From NCBI RefSeq assembly GCF_028335745.1, contig NZ_CP116477.1:558001-622000 (forward strand): a DNA stretch of 64,000 nt, in the 5' to 3' direction. How positions within the stretch are numbered: position 1 is the stretch's first letter; every line of letters starts with the position of its first letter. Below, in pieces: positions 29,534 to 41,250 of this stretch. Under the pieces are notes generated by a model. That model was given only the letters and a program-made list of their open reading frames with translations. It was not told the DNA's origin and searched no databases. The position numbers and the translations under genes are program-made. Source of the DNA: Pectobacterium sp. A5351. GTDB taxonomy: Bacteria; Pseudomonadota; Gammaproteobacteria; Enterobacterales; Enterobacteriaceae.

Positions 29534-29571
29534 AAAAAACAAAGGAGTCACGTTATTAACGTAACTCCTTG
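29534..29571 (-). terminator. Terminator of ileX
   Basis: On the minus strand AAGGAGT and ACGTT pair with AACGT and ACTCCTT, followed by a T-rich run. It lies directly after the tRNA. Confidence 0.88.
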
Positions 29572-29575
29572 AATT

Positions 29576-29651
29576 TGGTGGCCCCTGCTGGACTTGAACC
29601 AGCGACCAAGCGATTATGAGTCGCCTGCTCTAACCACTGAGCTAAGGGGCC
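29576..29651 (-). tRNA. ileX: tRNA-Ile2 (CAU anticodon, lysidine-modified)
   Basis: This 76-base tRNA has an encoded CCA, acceptor GGCCCCU/AGGGGCC and anticodon CAU in CTCATAA. The sequence matches E. coli tRNA-Ile2 as I recall, not an initiator or elongator Met tRNA. TilS must convert C34 to lysidine so that it reads AUA. Its place before mug and rpoD is the same as ileX in E. coli. Confidence 0.93.
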
Positions 29652-29793
29652 GAATGGGTGATGATTATACGGTAATGTCTGGGGGGAGGTCTATAGCCTA
29701 TCTGTCGGGTGGTGCTTTTATGTACTTAAGATAGCTTGTTGTTATTCTTATCAGAATTTACGATGGTTGTAGTCAATGGAAGTAGGGAAAGAC

Positions 29794-30297
29794 ATGATTA
29801 CCGATATTCTGGCCATGAATCTTCAGGTGGTTTTCTGCGGTATTAACCCCGGGCTGTCGACGGCCCATCACGGTTACCACTTCGCGAACCCCAGTAATCG
29901 CTTCTGGAAAGTCATTCATCAGGCAGGCTTTACTGAACGTTTGCTGGCTCCTGCGGAAGAACAGCATCTGCTGGACACCGGATGCGGCATCACCATGCTG
30001 GTGGATCGCCCCACGGTTGAAGCCACCGAGCTAGGGCGAGATGAGCTGCTGCAAGGCGGGAACGCGATTGTTGAGAAAATGGAGCGCTATCAGCCGCGTG
30101 CGTTGGCTGTGTTGGGGAAGCAGGCGTTCAGTCAGGCGTTTGGTATCAAGAAAGTGTCGTGGGGGCGTCAGGCGTTGCGTATTGGCGAGACGCAGGTTTG
30201 GGTGCTGCCGAACCCAAGTGGGCTGAATCGTGCGACGCTGGAGTCACTGGTAGCGTCGTATCAGGAATTGCATCAGGCATTGCAGGATAACGTATAA
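29794..30297 (+). CDS. mug: G/U mismatch-specific DNA glycosylase Mug
   Basis: This 167-residue enzyme of the uracil-DNA glycosylase superfamily, family 2, excises uracil and ethenocytosine opposite G. Motif 1 GINPGLS contains the catalytic Asn18. [10 protein letters not shown] near residue 138 is motif 2. The ATG at 29794 fits the E. coli N-terminus (M-x-x-DIL), and GGGAAAG lies upstream. An ATG at 29776 would add six residues. It is convergent with rpoD across a shared terminator, as in E. coli. Confidence 0.94.
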   Translation: MITDILAMNLQVVFCGINPGLSTAHHGYHFANPSNRFWKVIHQAGFTERLLAPAEEQHLLDTGCGITMLVDRPTVEATELGRDELLQGGNAIVEKMERYQPRALAVLGKQAFSQAFGIKKVSWGRQALRIGETQVWVLPNPSGLNRATLESLVASYQELHQALQDNV

Positions 30298-30321
30298 ATT
30301 CAATCTGAGCGTTCTGACAGG

Positions 30322-30353
30322 CAAAAATAACCCCGGCGAACCGGGGTTATTTA
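30322..30353. terminator. Bidirectional terminator between mug and rpoD
   Basis: AAATAACCCCGG pairs with CCGGGGTTATTT around CGAA, with A/T runs on both sides, between two convergent genes. Confidence 0.92.
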
Positions 30354-30383
30354 TCATGTCGTGTGGATTAGCTGAGAACCGAA

Positions 30384-32222
30384 TTAATCATCCAGGAAGC
30401 TACGGAGCACTTCGGAACGGCTTGGATGGCGCAGTTTACGCAGCGCTTTCGCTTCGATCTGACGAATACGTTCACGCGTAACGTCAAACTGTTTGCCCAC
30501 TTCTTCCAGCGTATGATCGGTGTTCATATCGATACCGAAACGCATACGCAGGACTTTCGCTTCACGTGCGGTCAGGCCAGCCAGTACGTCGTGTGTCGCA
30601 GAACGCAGGCTTTCTGACGTTGCAGAATCCAGCGGCAGCTCCAGCGTCGTATCTTCAATGAAATCGCCCAAATGTGAATCTTCATCATCACCAATCGGGG
30701 TTTCCATTGAAATCGGCTCTTTCGCGATTTTCAGCACTTTACGGATCTTGTCTTCCGGCATCAGCATACGTTCAGCCAGCTCTTCCGGCGTCGGTTCACG
30801 ACCCATTTCCTGCAACATCTGACGAGAGATACGGTTCAGTTTGTTGATCGTCTCAATCATGTGTACCGGAATACGGATGGTACGCGCCTGATCGGCGATA
30901 GAACGAGTGATCGCCTGACGGATCCACCAGGTCGCATAGGTCGAGAATTTGTAGCCACGGCGATATTCAAACTTATCTACCGCTTTCATCAGACCGATGT
31001 TGCCTTCCTGAATCAGATCGAGGAACTGCAAACCGCGGTTGGTGTATTTCTTCGCGATAGAAATAACCAGACGCAGGTTGGCTTCCACCATTTCTTTCTT
31101 GGCGCGACGTGCTTTTGCTTCACCAATCGACATACGGCGGTTGATGTCTTTCACCTGCTCGATTGTCAGACCGGTTTCTTCTTCGATCTGTTGCAGTTTT
31201 TGCAGGCTGCGAGTGACGTCTTCTTCTACATCATTCAGCTTTTCAGACCACGGCTTGCCCATGGCGACGGCTGCGGCAAACCAGGTGCTGTTAGTTTCAT
31301 TGCCAGTGAACATGGTGACGAAGTTTTTCTTCGGCATTTTGCACTGTTCAACGCACAATTTGATGATCAAACGTTCCTGAGTACGGACGCGATCCATCAT
31401 GGAACGCATGCTGTTAACCAGGAAATCAAACTGTTTTGGCACGAGGCGGAACTGTTTGAAGACTTCAGACAGGTTCAGGATTTCCTGTGCTGCCAGCGCA
31501 TGGCTACGACCGTGGGCTTTGATGGCCTGACGGGTCGTTTCATATTGCTCACGCAGTTCGGTGAACTTCTCACGCGCCAGTTCCGGATCGATGCTGTTAT
31601 CGTCTTCGGAATCTTCGTCATCTTCAGACTCTTCGTCGTCATCGTCCATTTCTTCGCTCGACAGCTCGGAGCCCACGTGCGTTGCGGTAGGGGCGATGTC
31701 CTCTTCCGCATTAGGATCGACGAAGCCGGTGATCAGGTCGGACAGGCGGCTTTCGCCCGCTTCAACGCGATCGTATTGTTCCAGCAGGTAAGTAATGGCT
31801 TCAGGATACTCGGCGACAGAGCACTGAACCTGGTTGATACCGTCTTCGATACGTTTGGCGATATCGATCTCGCCTTCACGCGTCAACAGCTCAACGGTAC
31901 CCATTTCACGCATGTACATGCGAACCGGATCGGTAGTGCGACCAATTTCCGATTCAACGCTGGATAGAACCTGCGCAGCAGCCTCTGCCGCATCTTCATC
32001 GGCATCATTGGTGTTTTCGGCCAGCAACAGATCGTCTGCATCCGGTGCTTCTTCCATCACCTGGATGCCCATGTCGTTAATCATCTGGATGATATCTTCG
32101 ATCTGATCCGAGTCGATGATATCTTCCGGCAGATGGTCATTGACCTCAGCATAGGTCAGGTAGCCTTGCTCCTTACCACGGGTGACAAGCAGCTTCAGCT
32201 GTGACTGCGGGTTTTGCTCCAT
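30384..32222 (-). CDS. rpoD: RNA polymerase sigma-70 factor RpoD
   Basis: This 612-residue primary sigma factor has region 1.1 at the N-terminus (residues 1-80) and an acidic stretch of the non-conserved region (about 190-215, Asp/Glu rich). Regions 2.1-2.4 contain [17 protein letters not shown], region 3 contains [15 protein letters not shown], and the region 4 helix-turn-helix lies near the end ([27 protein letters not shown]). The length is that of the E. coli protein (613). It is the last gene of rpsU-dnaG-rpoD, the macromolecular synthesis operon, 154 bases after dnaG. That gap holds a GCAGGG/CCCTGC hairpin. Confidence 0.99.
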   Translation of the reverse strand: MEQNPQSQLKLLVTRGKEQGYLTYAEVNDHLPEDIIDSDQIEDIIQMINDMGIQVMEEAPDADDLLLAENTNDADEDAAEAAAQVLSSVESEIGRTTDPVRMYMREMGTVELLTREGEIDIAKRIEDGINQVQCSVAEYPEAITYLLEQYDRVEAGESRLSDLITGFVDPNAEEDIAPTATHVGSELSSEEMDDDDEESEDDEDSEDDNSIDPELAREKFTELREQYETTRQAIKAHGRSHALAAQEILNLSEVFKQFRLVPKQFDFLVNSMRSMMDRVRTQERLIIKLCVEQCKMPKKNFVTMFTGNETNSTWFAAAVAMGKPWSEKLNDVEEDVTRSLQKLQQIEEETGLTIEQVKDINRRMSIGEAKARRAKKEMVEANLRLVISIAKKYTNRGLQFLDLIQEGNIGLMKAVDKFEYRRGYKFSTYATWWIRQAITRSIADQARTIRIPVHMIETINKLNRISRQMLQEMGREPTPEELAERMLMPEDKIRKVLKIAKEPISMETPIGDDEDSHLGDFIEDTTLELPLDSATSESLRSATHDVLAGLTAREAKVLRMRFGIDMNTDHTLEEVGKQFDVTRERIRQIEAKALRKLRHPSRSEVLRSFLDD

Positions 32223-32376
32223 AAGACGGTATCCACACTTCAGAGTATTTGGGTTGGTGTCGGTCAGCGTAGTTCGCTAACAATAGCATTAGGGGTATTT
32301 TTCTTATCGCCGCGGCCCCTGTAGCGGCTCTTTGCAGGGCTCAACCCTGCTATTTATCGGCAATTAAGCCTCTGTA

Positions 32377-34131
32377 TCAGTGTTTTCTGGTCAACGCCAG
32401 TTGCAACGACCAAAGCTCTTTTTTTTCTTTGGCGTTGAGCCCGTGCGTTCTGTCACGGGCAATCAATGTTTCTTGTCGCTGTTTCAACAGCTGATCGTAG
32501 AGCTCTGCCAGACTGATTCTGAACTTCTCGTCGAGCTCTTCCTCTACGATCATATGGTTCCATGAAGCCATGGTTTCAAGTTGCTTGCGGTATTTGCTGT
32601 CACGATATTTTTCCAACAGCAGACCCATGTTCATTCCCGGGCTGGCGTTACAGGTTTTCACCAAATCCTGAAACAGCGATAAACCAGCCACTTTGTCTTC
32701 TTCAATCCCTTCCAGCGCGAGGTCAGGAACCTCTGCCGCCAGCCTGGGGTTTTGTACTAAAAGTCCTATAAGTATACGCATAGTTGTGACTTTTAGTTGC
32801 GGCGGTTGGTAAGACTGCGCCTGCTCTGCCACTTTCGGCAGTAGCCTGTCCAACTGGCTGTCGTCCAAAATGCCCAGCTTGTTGCCGAGCTGCTGGCGTA
32901 AATACAGCCGCAGCGTTTCTCCCGGTACCTGGCCTATTAGCGGTAGCGCCAGCGTGCTGAGCTTGGTACGGCCATCGGGCGAACTCATATCCACCTGCTG
33001 TTGCAGCGTTTCAAACAGAAACTGCGACAGCGGCAGAGCGTGTTCCATGCGCTGTTCAAAGGCGGCTTTGCCTTCTTTACGTACCAGCGTGTCGGGATCT
33101 TCACCGTCCGGCAGAAACATAAAGCGTAGCTGACGACCATCGTTCAAATAGGGTAGCGCAGTTTCCAGTGCGCGCCATGCCGCTTCGCGGCCGGCACGGT
33201 CTCCGTCATAACAACACACCACTAGATCGGTGGCGCGAAAGAGTAACTGAATGTGATCGGCGGTCGTCGAAGTACCCAGCGACGCCACCGCATAATCAAT
33301 ACCAAACTGCGCCAGCGCCACCACATCCATATAGCCTTCAACAACCAAAAGTCGCTTTAGCTCCGCGTGGCTTTGCTGCGCTTCATACAGGCCGTACAGC
33401 TGGCGACCTTTATGAAAAATCTCTGTTTCCGGCGAGTTAAGGTACTTTGGCGTACCGTCGCCTAATACGCGTCCGCCGAAAGCAATCACTCGCCCCCGTT
33501 TGTCGCGAATGGGGAACATCACTCGCTCGCGGAAGCGGTCGTACGTTCGGCCCTGATCGTTAGTCACCAGCATGCCGGCATCGTTCAATGTGCTGCGGTC
33601 ATCATTATTGCGGCCAAAGCGCTTTAAGACGTTATCCCAGCCGGGCGGGGCGAAGCCGATCGCAAAATGGCTGATAACCTCTGCGCTTAAACCGCGCTGT
33701 TGCAGATACTGCAACGCTGGCGTACCGACTGACTGGCTTAGTGCTTGTTGATAGAACCCGCTGAGCTGTCCCATCAATTCGTACAGACTTTGCCGCTGAT
33801 GACGCTCTAACTGGGTTGGGCCAGTGCCGCTTTCATAAGGCACTTCGAGGCCGTATTGGGTGGCCAGTTCTTCAATGGTTTCAACGAATTCGAGACGATC
33901 GTAATTCATCAAAAAGTCAATGGCGTTGCCGTGTGCGCCACAACCAAAACAGTGGTAGAACTGTTTGTCACCGTTTACGGTGAATGAGGGGGTTTTTTCG
34001 TGATGGAATGGACAGCACGCATGGAAGTTTTTGCCCTGCTTTTTCAGTTTGACGCGCGCGTCAATGAGATCGACGATGTCGGTGCGAGCCAGCAGGTCAT
34101 TAATAAATACGCGTGGGATTCGTCCAGCCAT
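32377..34131 (-). CDS. dnaG: DNA primase DnaG
   Basis: This 584-residue replicative primase lays RNA primers for lagging-strand synthesis. The zinc-binding domain carries ligands C40, H43, C61 and C64 (CPFHHEKTPSF, CFGCGAHG). The TOPRIM catalytic core contains VVEGYMDVVAL near residue 262 and CCYDGDRAG near 305. The C-terminal helicase-binding domain (about 435-584) interacts with DnaB. It is the middle gene of the rpsU-dnaG-rpoD operon. A hairpin at 34196 in the rpsU-dnaG gap corresponds to the internal terminator known in E. coli, which keeps primase levels low. Confidence 0.98.
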   Translation of the reverse strand: MAGRIPRVFINDLLARTDIVDLIDARVKLKKQGKNFHACCPFHHEKTPSFTVNGDKQFYHCFGCGAHGNAIDFLMNYDRLEFVETIEELATQYGLEVPYESGTGPTQLERHQRQSLYELMGQLSGFYQQALSQSVGTPALQYLQQRGLSAEVISHFAIGFAPPGWDNVLKRFGRNNDDRSTLNDAGMLVTNDQGRTYDRFRERVMFPIRDKRGRVIAFGGRVLGDGTPKYLNSPETEIFHKGRQLYGLYEAQQSHAELKRLLVVEGYMDVVALAQFGIDYAVASLGTSTTADHIQLLFRATDLVVCCYDGDRAGREAAWRALETALPYLNDGRQLRFMFLPDGEDPDTLVRKEGKAAFEQRMEHALPLSQFLFETLQQQVDMSSPDGRTKLSTLALPLIGQVPGETLRLYLRQQLGNKLGILDDSQLDRLLPKVAEQAQSYQPPQLKVTTMRILIGLLVQNPRLAAEVPDLALEGIEEDKVAGLSLFQDLVKTCNASPGMNMGLLLEKYRDSKYRKQLETMASWNHMIVEEELDEKFRISLAELYDQLLKQRQETLIARDRTHGLNAKEKKELWSLQLALTRKH

Positions 34132-34195
34132 AAGCCCCTGATGTATATCTTTCTGTAAGGTGGTTACATTAGATATAGCTTATAAACGACAACAA

Positions 34196-34223
34196 GCCGC
34201 GCTTCCTTTCGGAAAGCACGGCC
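34196..34223 (-). terminator. Internal attenuator between rpsU and dnaG
   Basis: On the minus strand GCCGTGCTTTCC pairs with GGAAGCGCGGC around GAAA, followed by TTGTTGT. It is the equivalent of the partial terminator in the E. coli operon. Confidence 0.75.
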
Positions 34224-34284
34224 TTCGTATGCAACTGCTAAGTCTGCGGATTAATCACGCGTTGGAGGGAAACCCTCCTGAAAA

Positions 34285-34512
<228 letters not shown>

Positions 34513-34567
34513 TCAATAAATTCGGTTTGCCGCTGGCCTTGTGCCAGCCTTTTCAAAATGGTGCGGA

Positions 34568-34597
34568 ATTCTACTGCAAACGTGACGCCTTTGTAAA
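34568..34597 (-). promoter_or_regulatory. Sigma-70 promoter of rpsU-dnaG-rpoD
   Basis: On the minus strand TTTACA and TAGAAT are separated by 18 bases, about 70 bases before the rpsU start. Confidence 0.7.
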
Positions 34598-34727
34598 GCA
34601 TTGTGGTGATCATAAAACACCCAACCACGGCCAGCGCAGAAATCAGGGCGCTTATGGTAGACTATCCACAGTTTGAAGCAAGCGGCATTCAACGAGCGCT
34701 TGTATCGTCATCAAAGTAGGAACAGCA

Positions 34728-35741
34728 ATGCGCGTATTGGGTATCGAAACATCCTGTGATGAAACCGGCGTGGCTATTTATGACACAGAAACCGGTTTGC
34801 TCGCCAATCAGTTATACAGCCAGGTCAAATTACATGCGGATTACGGCGGCGTAGTGCCTGAGCTTGCCTCACGCGATCACGTGCGTAAAACGGTCCCGTT
34901 AATTCAGGCGGCGCTGCGTGAAGCCGGGTTGCAGGCGAGTGATATCGATGGCGTGGCTTATACCGCCGGCCCTGGTTTGGTTGGCGCGTTATTGGTGGGG
35001 GCGACAGTCGGCCGCTCTCTGGCGTTTGCCTGGGGTGTGCCGGCGATTCCTGTGCACCATATGGAAGGGCATTTACTGGCACCGATGCTGGAAGATAATC
35101 CACCGGCGTTTCCCTTCGTGGCGCTGCTGGTTTCTGGTGGACATACGCAGCTCATCAGCGTGACGGCCATTGGTGAATACCGTTTGCTGGGCGAATCGAT
35201 TGATGACGCGGCGGGCGAAGCATTTGATAAGACGGCGAAACTGCTGGGGCTGGATTACCCCGGTGGCCCGATGTTGTCGAAAATGGCGCAGGCGGGTGAT
35301 CCGCAGCGCTTTACGTTTCCTCGCCCAATGACCGATCGTCCCGGTCTGGATTTCAGCTTCTCTGGGCTAAAAACGTTTGCAGCCAATACGATTCGTAGCA
35401 ACGGCGATGATGATCAAACGCGTGCCGACATTGCTCGTGCATTTGAAGATGCCGTTGTGGATACACTGGCGATCAAGTGTCGTCGTGCGCTGGATGAAAC
35501 GGGCTTTAAGCGACTGGTCATGGCGGGGGGCGTGAGTGCAAACCGGACGCTACGCCAGCGCTTAGGTGAAGTGATGGCAAAACGTGGCGGCGAAGTGTTT
35601 TATGCGCGTCCTGAATTCTGTACGGATAATGGTGCGATGATTGCCTATGCGGGCAGTGTACGTCTGATGCATGGCGCCAGTCAGACGCTGGGGGTATCCG
35701 TTCGACCACGTTGGCCATTGGCTGAACTGCCCGCGGTGTAA
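34728..35741 (+). CDS. tsaD: tRNA N6-adenosine threonylcarbamoyltransferase TsaD
   Basis: This 337-residue Kae1/Qri7-family enzyme transfers the threonylcarbamoyl group to A37 of ANN-decoding tRNAs together with TsaB and TsaE. It has ASKHA-fold motifs: [12 protein letters not shown] at the N-terminus, the metal-binding HHMEGH near residue 111, and [12 protein letters not shown] near 265. AGGAACAGC precedes the ATG. It diverges from rpsU as in E. coli. A perfect 13-bp hairpin follows its stop. t6A is also a determinant for the ileX-encoded tRNA upstream, but the genes are not co-transcribed. Confidence 0.98.
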   Translation: MRVLGIETSCDETGVAIYDTETGLLANQLYSQVKLHADYGGVVPELASRDHVRKTVPLIQAALREAGLQASDIDGVAYTAGPGLVGALLVGATVGRSLAFAWGVPAIPVHHMEGHLLAPMLEDNPPAFPFVALLVSGGHTQLISVTAIGEYRLLGESIDDAAGEAFDKTAKLLGLDYPGGPMLSKMAQAGDPQRFTFPRPMTDRPGLDFSFSGLKTFAANTIRSNGDDDQTRADIARAFEDAVVDTLAIKCRRALDETGFKRLVMAGGVSANRTLRQRLGEVMAKRGGEVFYARPEFCTDNGAMIAYAGSVRLMHGASQTLGVSVRPRWPLAELPAV

Positions 35742-35756
35742 GCGTTTTGGCAATAA

Positions 35757-35787
35757 TTGCTACGTGTAGCGATCCTACACGTAGCAA
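35757..35787. terminator. Perfect hairpin between tsaD and argR
   Basis: TTGCTACGTGTAG pairs with CTACACGTAGCAA around CGATC between convergent genes. A short A-rich stretch follows on the plus strand but no T tract. Confidence 0.65.
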
Positions 35788-35849
35788 AGAAAACGTAGCG
35801 AAAATACCCAGTAAAAAACGAGTAATAAAAACGGTAGCGGGCGAGTGAG

Positions 35850-37728
<1,879 letters not shown>

Positions 37729-37761
37729 TCATTGAAATTCTTGTAATACGTGACGTTGAAT

Positions 37762-37798
37762 AAAAAGCCGGAGATAGTGATCTCCGGCTTTTCTTTTT
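37762..37798 (+). terminator. Terminator of mdh
   Basis: AAGCCGGAGA pairs with TCTCCGGCTT around TAGTGA, followed by TTCTTTTTT. It abuts the end of the convergent sfsB gene and may serve both. Confidence 0.93.
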
Positions 37799-38061
37799 TA
37801 ATCGGGGCGGATGAGTTTTTTTCTGTCGATAAGCTCATTGGTTTCCGGATCGTAGTATCGGCTTGGCCAAATCTCTGAGGGGTGAATATTTAACGCATCA
37901 GCAATAAGCCATTCCCCCTTGGGCCAGGGGCGTGAGAGGGCGTTAGCTAACGTTGATGAGCTTAATCCGGCCGCTCGCGATACTGCCGCCAGCGTCGTGT
38001 TTTTCTTGCGCAGTGCAGCAATGATATCAGCGGGATGCCAGTCTTGTTTCCTTAAAATCAT
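37798..38061 (-). CDS. sfsB: Ner-like DNA-binding protein SfsB (Nlp)
   Basis: This 87-residue helix-turn-helix protein is related to the phage Mu Ner repressor. It begins MILRKQDWHPADIIAALRKKNTTLAAVSRAAGLSSSTLANAL, with the recognition helix around residues 28-45 and the typical PWPKGEWLIADALNIHPSEIWPSRY tail. E. coli SfsB/Nlp lies beside ispB, the same neighbourhood as here, where it modulates maltose genes when overproduced. In this genome it faces two Mu-repressor-like paralogues across an AT-rich region with inverted repeats, recalling the ner/c control region of Mu. Confidence 0.88.
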   Translation of the reverse strand: MILRKQDWHPADIIAALRKKNTTLAAVSRAAGLSSSTLANALSRPWPKGEWLIADALNIHPSEIWPSRYYDPETNELIDRKKLIRPD

Positions 38062-38115
38062 ATTCCTTCCCTTATTTGCTATAAGACGACTGTAGATTAG
38101 TGGTATAAATAACGG

Positions 38116-38205
38116 ATGTTAGTTATATGCCGAGCTAACATGACATTACTATTTGGAAATAATATAGCATTAATTTTCCTTAAAATTCTCAATTAATTTC
38201 CAAAT
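38116..38205. promoter_or_regulatory. Inverted repeats in the sfsB / Mu-like divergent region
   Basis: ATGTTAG/CTAACAT arms lie at 38116-38122 and 38135-38141. ATTTGGAAAT/ATTTCCAAAT arms lie at 38151-38160 and 38196-38205. Their placement between divergent DNA-binding protein genes makes them operator candidates. Confidence 0.45.
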
Positions 38206-38248
38206 AAGCGCGTTTTTGTTAGGGATGGCACTATCAGGATGAAAGGCA

Positions 38249-38632
38249 ATGAAAAAAGAGTGGTTTGCTACCAGCGAATTGGTTGGAGTCGGCGGCCTTC
38301 CGAAATCAAGACAAGGATTGAATAAGCGCGCCCGTGAGGATGGATGGGAGAAGCGTCGCCGTAAAGGCGTCCAGGGAAGAGGAGTGGAGTACTCAATTCA
38401 CAGCTTACCGGATATAGTAAAAAAATCCCTATTACTCGAAATCGAGCCTTCTGACTACTCGACGAAACAGCCCGCGGCCTTGGCGGTATGGATGCAGATT
38501 TATCAACAACTGTCTGAAAAAGAAAGAGATGATCTGATTGCTTATATCCTTCGAGTCGGCGTGTCAACTACGCTGAGCCAGTTGGGTATTACACCGTCGG
38601 ATGAAGAACCGATCTTATCAATGGATGATTGA
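38249..38632 (+). CDS. Mu-repressor/transposase-type DNA-binding protein, copy 1
   Basis: This 127-residue protein has an N-terminal winged-helix of the HTH Mu type (residues 3-65: EWFATSELVGVGGLP, GLNKRAREDGWEKRR, GRGVEYSIHSLP), as in MuA and the Mu c repressor N-termini. A short C-terminal helical region (85-115) follows. No integrase or transposase core is present, so it is a stand-alone regulator candidate. Copy 2 lies 250 bases downstream with a nearly identical N-terminal domain but a different tail. It is probably a domesticated phage repressor family, although the target is unknown. Confidence 0.75.
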   Translation: MKKEWFATSELVGVGGLPKSRQGLNKRAREDGWEKRRRKGVQGRGVEYSIHSLPDIVKKSLLLEIEPSDYSTKQPAALAVWMQIYQQLSEKERDDLIAYILRVGVSTTLSQLGITPSDEEPILSMDD

Positions 38633-38882
38633 CTGAATCATGGAGAGCAGGTTTTTCGATTGCCAATCTGTGCTGAAGAAGGGGCCTGCATTTTATTTTG
38701 ATTTGCCGTATTGCTCTGGCTGCGATGTTTCAGTATTGCACGGGATTTAATCATTTCTTTATTACTTAGGTGTGCCGGTAACGTGTAAAAGTTAGCGGTT
38801 TAGGTAATTATAGTCTATTATATGGAAACTTTTGGGCGAGTTGACGTAATGCCTGTTCAAAACAAACAAGGGAGTGACGAGT

Positions 38883-39257
38883 ATGGACAAAGAATGGTTT
38901 GCAACAAGTGAGCTGGTTGGCGTAGGTGGATTGCCGAAGTCACCGCAGGGGCTGAATAAACGGGCGCGAGACGACGGTTGGGAAAAGCGCAGAAGGAAAG
39001 GGGTTCAAGGGCGTGGTGTCGAATATTCTATTCGCAGTTTGCCGAACGAGGTCAGGAACTCTCTGCTAGTAAAAGAGAATCCGCCAACAGAATATTATCG
39101 TATCGATAATGAGCCAACGCTGATGTCATCGTGGGTGCATATTTTCCATCAACTTTCCGTTGATGAACGAACCCGACTGATTAATTTCATCTTGCGTGAA
39201 GGGACGATAGCGATGTTGTCTCGGCTGGATGATGTCACCATCGACCAGACTGCCTAG
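38883..39257 (+). CDS. Mu-repressor/transposase-type DNA-binding protein, copy 2
   Basis: This 124-residue paralogue of the 38249 gene starts at the ATG at 38883 with GGGAG upstream; a GTG at 38874 is less likely. The Mu-type winged helix (residues 2-63) differs from copy 1 at only a handful of positions, while synonymous positions differ widely. The C-terminal part (WVHIFHQLSVDERTRLINFILREG) shares only the helix pattern WxxIxxQLSxxER. The tandem pair lies between sfsB and ispB. Function is inferred only as DNA binding. Confidence 0.75.
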   Translation: MDKEWFATSELVGVGGLPKSPQGLNKRARDDGWEKRRRKGVQGRGVEYSIRSLPNEVRNSLLVKENPPTEYYRIDNEPTLMSSWVHIFHQLSVDERTRLINFILREGTIAMLSRLDDVTIDQTA

Positions 39258-39344
39258 TCTGCGAACGAGTAGCGCTGCAAGGCAGCGCTACTTACGATTG
39301 AGTTAACGGTGATTACGTTATCAGGCAAGTACCTCACACCACGA

Positions 39345-40316
39345 TTAGAAATCGCGCTGTACGGCTAAGTGGGCAAGGCCTTCGAGCGCCATACGGTATG
39401 GCGTTTCTGGCAACTGCTGCAATGCGCTAATCGCTTTATCTGCCTCTTCTTCTGCACGCTGACGTGTGTAATCAAGCGAACCACATTGTTGCATGGCGGC
39501 AAGCACCGGTTCCAGAAGATGGCGCCCGTTTCCTTCTTCAATTGCCTGACGAATCAGCGAACTCTGTTCTGCATTACCATTACGCATGGCGTGCAGCAGC
39601 GGCAGCGTTGGTTTGCCCTCATTGAGGTCGTCGCCCGTGTTTTTGCCCAGTGTTTTGCCGTCTGCACTGTAATCAAGCAGATCGTCAATTAACTGGAACG
39701 CGGTGCCCAGGTAGCGGCCATAGTCCTGAAGCGCTTTTTCTTGCTCTGGCGTTGCGCCTGCAAGGATGGATGAAGATTGCGCGGCGGCTTCAAATAAACG
39801 TGCCGTTTTGCTGTAAATGACGCGCATATAGCTTTCTTCAGTAATATCCGGGTCGTTGCAGTTCATTAACTGCAAGACTTCGCCTTCAGCAATAACGTTT
39901 ACTGCTTCTGACATCAGCGCCAGCACGCGTAACGATTCGAGGCTGGTCATCATCTGGAAGGCGCGGGTATAAATGAAATCCCCAACCAGCACACTCGCGG
40001 CGTTGCCAAAGGCGGCGTTGGCCGTTGCTTTACCCCGGCGCATGTCAGATTCGTCTACCACGTCATCATGCAGCAGCGTTGCGGTATGGATAAACTCGAT
40101 CAGTGCAGCAACAGTGACATGTTTATCACCGTTATAGTCGAGGGCTCTGGCGGCCAGAACAGCAATCATTGGGCGTATACGTTTTCCTCCGCCGCTGATG
40201 ATGTAATGCCCAAGCTGGTTGATCAAAACGACGTCGGAATTCAGTTGTTCAAGAATGACGTTATTAACAGCTGCCATATCCTGCGCGGTTAATGTTGTAA
40301 TTTGTTCTAGATTCAT
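39345..40316 (-). CDS. ispB: Octaprenyl diphosphate synthase IspB
   Basis: This 323-residue trans-isoprenyl diphosphate synthase elongates FPP with IPP to C40 for ubiquinone and menaquinone side chains. The first aspartate-rich motif LLHDDVVDESDMRRG is near residue 82 and the second, LIDDLLDYSAD, near 210. GGGKRIRPM near 43 binds IPP. The length matches E. coli (323). It diverges from rplU with about 256 bases between, which hold a strong rplU promoter. The divergent ispB/rplU pair is conserved in enterobacteria. Confidence 0.97.
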   Translation of the reverse strand: MNLEQITTLTAQDMAAVNNVILEQLNSDVVLINQLGHYIISGGGKRIRPMIAVLAARALDYNGDKHVTVAALIEFIHTATLLHDDVVDESDMRRGKATANAAFGNAASVLVGDFIYTRAFQMMTSLESLRVLALMSEAVNVIAEGEVLQLMNCNDPDITEESYMRVIYSKTARLFEAAAQSSSILAGATPEQEKALQDYGRYLGTAFQLIDDLLDYSADGKTLGKNTGDDLNEGKPTLPLLHAMRNGNAEQSSLIRQAIEEGNGRHLLEPVLAAMQQCGSLDYTRQRAEEEADKAISALQQLPETPYRMALEGLAHLAVQRDF

Positions 40317-40471
40317 GGTTTATGCCAACGTATGTCTTCAACACTGCCGTAAGATTGCTGTTGCATATCGGCAAGACGGAACTTATTGCGCCGATTGTAC
40401 TTGAAAAATGAGAGAGATAAACGGCAGTTCATACGTTGTATTCTTTTTCTTCACATCCTTTGATTATGCAC

Positions 40472-40500
40472 TTGTCATCCGCAGTATTTTTGCGTAGAAT
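40472..40500 (+). promoter_or_regulatory. Sigma-70 promoter of rplU-rpmA
   Basis: TTGTCA and TAGAAT are separated by 17 bases, giving a leader of about 65 bases before rplU. Confidence 0.8.
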
Positions 40501-40536
40501 TCGCGCCCTATTATGAATATTTATAGCGTGCTCTGA

Positions 40537-40884
<348 letters not shown>

Positions 40885-40903
40885 GATTAGGAGAGCGGAT
40901 TAA

Positions 40904-41161
40904 ATGGCACACAAAAAAGCTGGCGGTTCAACCCGTAACGGTCGTGACTCTAATGCACAACGTCTGGGCGTAAAACGTTTTGGCGGTGAAAGTGTACTGG
41001 CTGGTAACATCATCGTTCGTCAACGTGGCACCAAATTCCACGCAGGAACTAACGTTGGCTGCGGGAAAGACCACACTCTGTTTGCTTTGACTGATGGTAA
41101 AGTTCAGTTTGAAGTTAAAGGCCCAAAAAACCGCAAATATATCAGCATCGTTGCTGAATAA
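40904..41161 (+). CDS. rpmA: 50S ribosomal protein L27
   Basis: This 85-residue ribosomal protein has an N-terminal tail [15 protein letters not shown] that reaches the peptidyl-transferase centre. The family core [17 protein letters not shown] is complete. AGGAGAG precedes the ATG. The gene forms an operon with rplU and is followed by a terminator at 41189, before yhbE and obgE. Readthrough to those genes occurs in relatives. Confidence 0.98.
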   Translation: MAHKKAGGSTRNGRDSNAQRLGVKRFGGESVLAGNIIVRQRGTKFHAGTNVGCGKDHTLFALTDGKVQFEVKGPKNRKYISIVAE

Positions 41162-41188
41162 TTTTTCGCGTTAGGTCTTACGGATTCA

Positions 41189-41216
41189 AGCCCCGCAATT
41201 CTTTGCGGGGCTTTTT
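41189..41216 (+). terminator. Terminator after rpmA
   Basis: AAGCCCCGCA pairs with TGCGGGGCTT around ATTCTT, followed by T residues, 28 bases past rpmA. Confidence 0.92.
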
Positions 41217-41250
41217 ACATTCTGATTCTGAGTAAACCATCTGGGTAAGT

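Noticed and set aside
30861..31967. A 368-codon open frame on the plus strand across rpoD
   Set aside because: It is antisense to the conserved sigma-70 gene, phenylalanine-rich as expected from the reverse frame of acidic codons, and has no ribosome site or family motif.
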